DNA of 64,000 nt, taken from Pseudoduganella dura (lineage in GTDB: Bacteria > Pseudomonadota > Gammaproteobacteria > Burkholderiales > Burkholderiaceae_D). Positions 63,016 to 64,000 of this stretch are shown here, piece by piece (the stretch's first letter is position 1; every line of letters begins with the position of its first letter). The translations under genes and the position numbers were made by a program. Under the pieces are notes generated by a model. That model was not told where the DNA came from and ran no database searches. It was given only the letters and a program-made list of their open reading frames with translations. The DNA lies in NCBI RefSeq assembly GCF_009727155.1, contig NZ_WNWM01000002.1:4154001-4218000 (forward strand), written 5' to 3'.

Positions 63016-63245
63016 GGGCTGATTATAGAATCAAACGCATTCCTTTTATGCAATAAAAGATCGTGCTGCACGCCATTTTGTGCGTGTCCCGCCTGAAACA
63101 GGTATGATTCGTGGTTGGCCTTCAGCCTCAGCATGGGCGGTCTCCGACCTCGGCGAGGTTGGCCGTTTCAGTATCGCGGGGTTGGCAGTCCCGGTCACAG
63201 CTGCAGTTTTTTTCTCGGAAAGCATGGTCGCACGACCAATCATTT
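63016..63245. other. Divergent intergenic region before the helicase gene
   Basis: About 230 bp between the divergent GGDEF gene and the RhlE-type gene. A 9-codon frame (MVARPIIYV) with a GGAAAG site lies just upstream and overlaps the helicase start; it may be a leader or chance. No convincing promoter was fixed. Confidence 0.35.
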
Positions 63246-64000
63246 ATGTCTGACATCGAAACAACCGCCCAGCCCGAGGCTCCCGCCCAGGTGCGTTTCT
63301 CCGACTTCGGCCTTTCTCCCGACATCCTGCGCGCGCTGACGGACCAGGGATATGTGCACCCGACGCCGATCCAGGCGCAGGCGATCCCAGTGGTGTTGCA
63401 GGGGCGCGACGTGATGGGCGCGGCCCAGACCGGTACCGGCAAGACCGCCGGCTTTTCGCTGCCGATCATCCAGCTGCTGCTGGCGCACGCGAGCGCGAGC
63501 ATGAGCCCCGCGCGCCACCCGGTGCGCGCGCTGATCCTGGCGCCGACCCGCGAGCTGGCGGTGCAGGTGGCGGAAAACGTGGCGAATTACTGCAAGCACA
63601 CGCCGCTGCGCTCGACCGTGGTGTACGGTGGCGTAGACATCAAGCCGCAGGCCGCGATCATGCGCGGTGGCGTCGAGATCGTGATCGCCACGCCGGGCCG
63701 CCTGCTGGACCACGTGGAACAGAAGAACATTTCGCTGTCGCAGGTGCAGATGCTGGTGATGGACGAAGCCGACCGCATGCTCGACATGGGCTTCCTGCCG
63801 GACCTGCAGCGCATCATCAACATGCTGCCGAAGCAGCGCCAGAACCTGATGTTCTCGGCCACGTTCTCGCCCGAGATCAAGAAACTGGCGGCCACGTTCC
63901 TGAACGATCCCGTCACCATCGAAGTGGCGCGCAGCAATGCCACGGCCGACAAGGTCACGCAGGTGGTCTACAAGGTCAGCGAAGAAAACAAGCGCGATGC
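63246..64000 (+). CDS. rhlE: RhlE-type DEAD-box RNA helicase, cut by the window edge
   Basis: The first 251 residues of an ATP-dependent RNA helicase. Motifs in order: the Q-motif (VRFSDFGLSPDILRALTDQG then HPTPIQAQAIP), Walker A AQTGTGKTAGF, PTRELAVQVAENV, GG, TPGRLLD, and the DEAD box VMDEADRMLDMGF, then SATFS. These proteins unwind short RNA duplexes in ribosome assembly and mRNA decay. The second RecA domain and the C-terminal basic tail fall outside the window. The start at 63246 is the first ATG giving a normal N-terminus. Confidence 0.92.
   Translation, partial: MSDIETTAQPEAPAQVRFSDFGLSPDILRALTDQGYVHPTPIQAQAIPVVLQGRDVMGAAQTGTGKTAGFSLPIIQLLLAHASASMSPARHPVRALILAPTRELAVQVAENVANYCKHTPLRSTVVYGGVDIKPQAAIMRGGVEIVIATPGRLLDHVEQKNISLSQVQMLVMDEADRMLDMGFLPDLQRIINMLPKQRQNLMFSATFSPEIKKLAATFLNDPVTIEVARSNATADKVTQVVYKVSEENKRD

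Overview
The window is GC-rich chromosomal DNA from a betaproteobacterium, most likely an Oxalobacteraceae member of the Massilia/Pseudoduganella/Telluria group. The grounds are the rpsU-yqeY-dnaG-rpoD order followed by a CAU tRNA, a PEP-CTERM sorted protein, propeller-GGDEF proteins and PaoABC-type molybdenum hydroxylases. The genus is an inference from gene content, not from a search.

Layout. 1-8436: core genome (ybiB, an HI0933-type flavoprotein, the macromolecular synthesis operon and a tRNA-CAU gene). 8437-15499: a decayed island of about 7 kb. It is bounded by the tRNA 3' half and a 46-bp imperfect copy of it. It holds the last codons of a tyrosine integrase, an IS256-type transposase fragment, a broken luciferase-like monooxygenase, two broken IS5-type elements, and three uninterrupted cargo genes: a zinc-ribbon/coiled-coil protein, a candidate PD-(D/E)XK nuclease and an AIPR abortive-infection protein. 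15500-25476: two tandem DCC (DUF393) proteins with a 51-codon gene, a propeller-GGDEF diguanylate cyclase, a double-TerD protein, a TetR regulator, and a small secreted protein coupled to a PA14-containing GH3 glucosidase.

25477-31450: a purine module made of an exported guanine deaminase, an NCS2 purine permease, an 8-oxoguanine deaminase-like enzyme and a GntR/FCD regulator with candidate operators. 31451-36961: a Phd/ParE-type toxin-antitoxin pair, a DUF3016 protein, a LysR regulator, a Tat-exported flavin amine oxidase translationally coupled to a cytochrome c, and a PEP-CTERM protein. 37041-41675: a BlaI/M56 pair whose operator pattern recurs, in the same arrangement, in front of a secD-secF pair. 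That repetition suggests a BlaI-type regulon controlling a SecDF copy, which is the most testable new idea here.

41683-64000: small membrane and secreted proteins; an apparently intact IS1595-type element with an 8-bp target duplication; an outer-membrane barrel protein; two PaoABC-like 2Fe-2S/FAD/molybdopterin operons in opposite orientation, only the first with a Tat-like signal on its small subunit; a DUF4019 protein; a large orphan secreted protein; a cysteine-synthase-like enzyme; an aspartyl/asparaginyl hydroxylase-like protein; a chemoreceptor; a second propeller-GGDEF protein; and the start of an RhlE-type DEAD-box helicase that runs off the end.

Most very long reading frames antisense to these genes are GC-rich shadows and are not annotated. 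All family assignments come from motifs read by eye, without database comparison.
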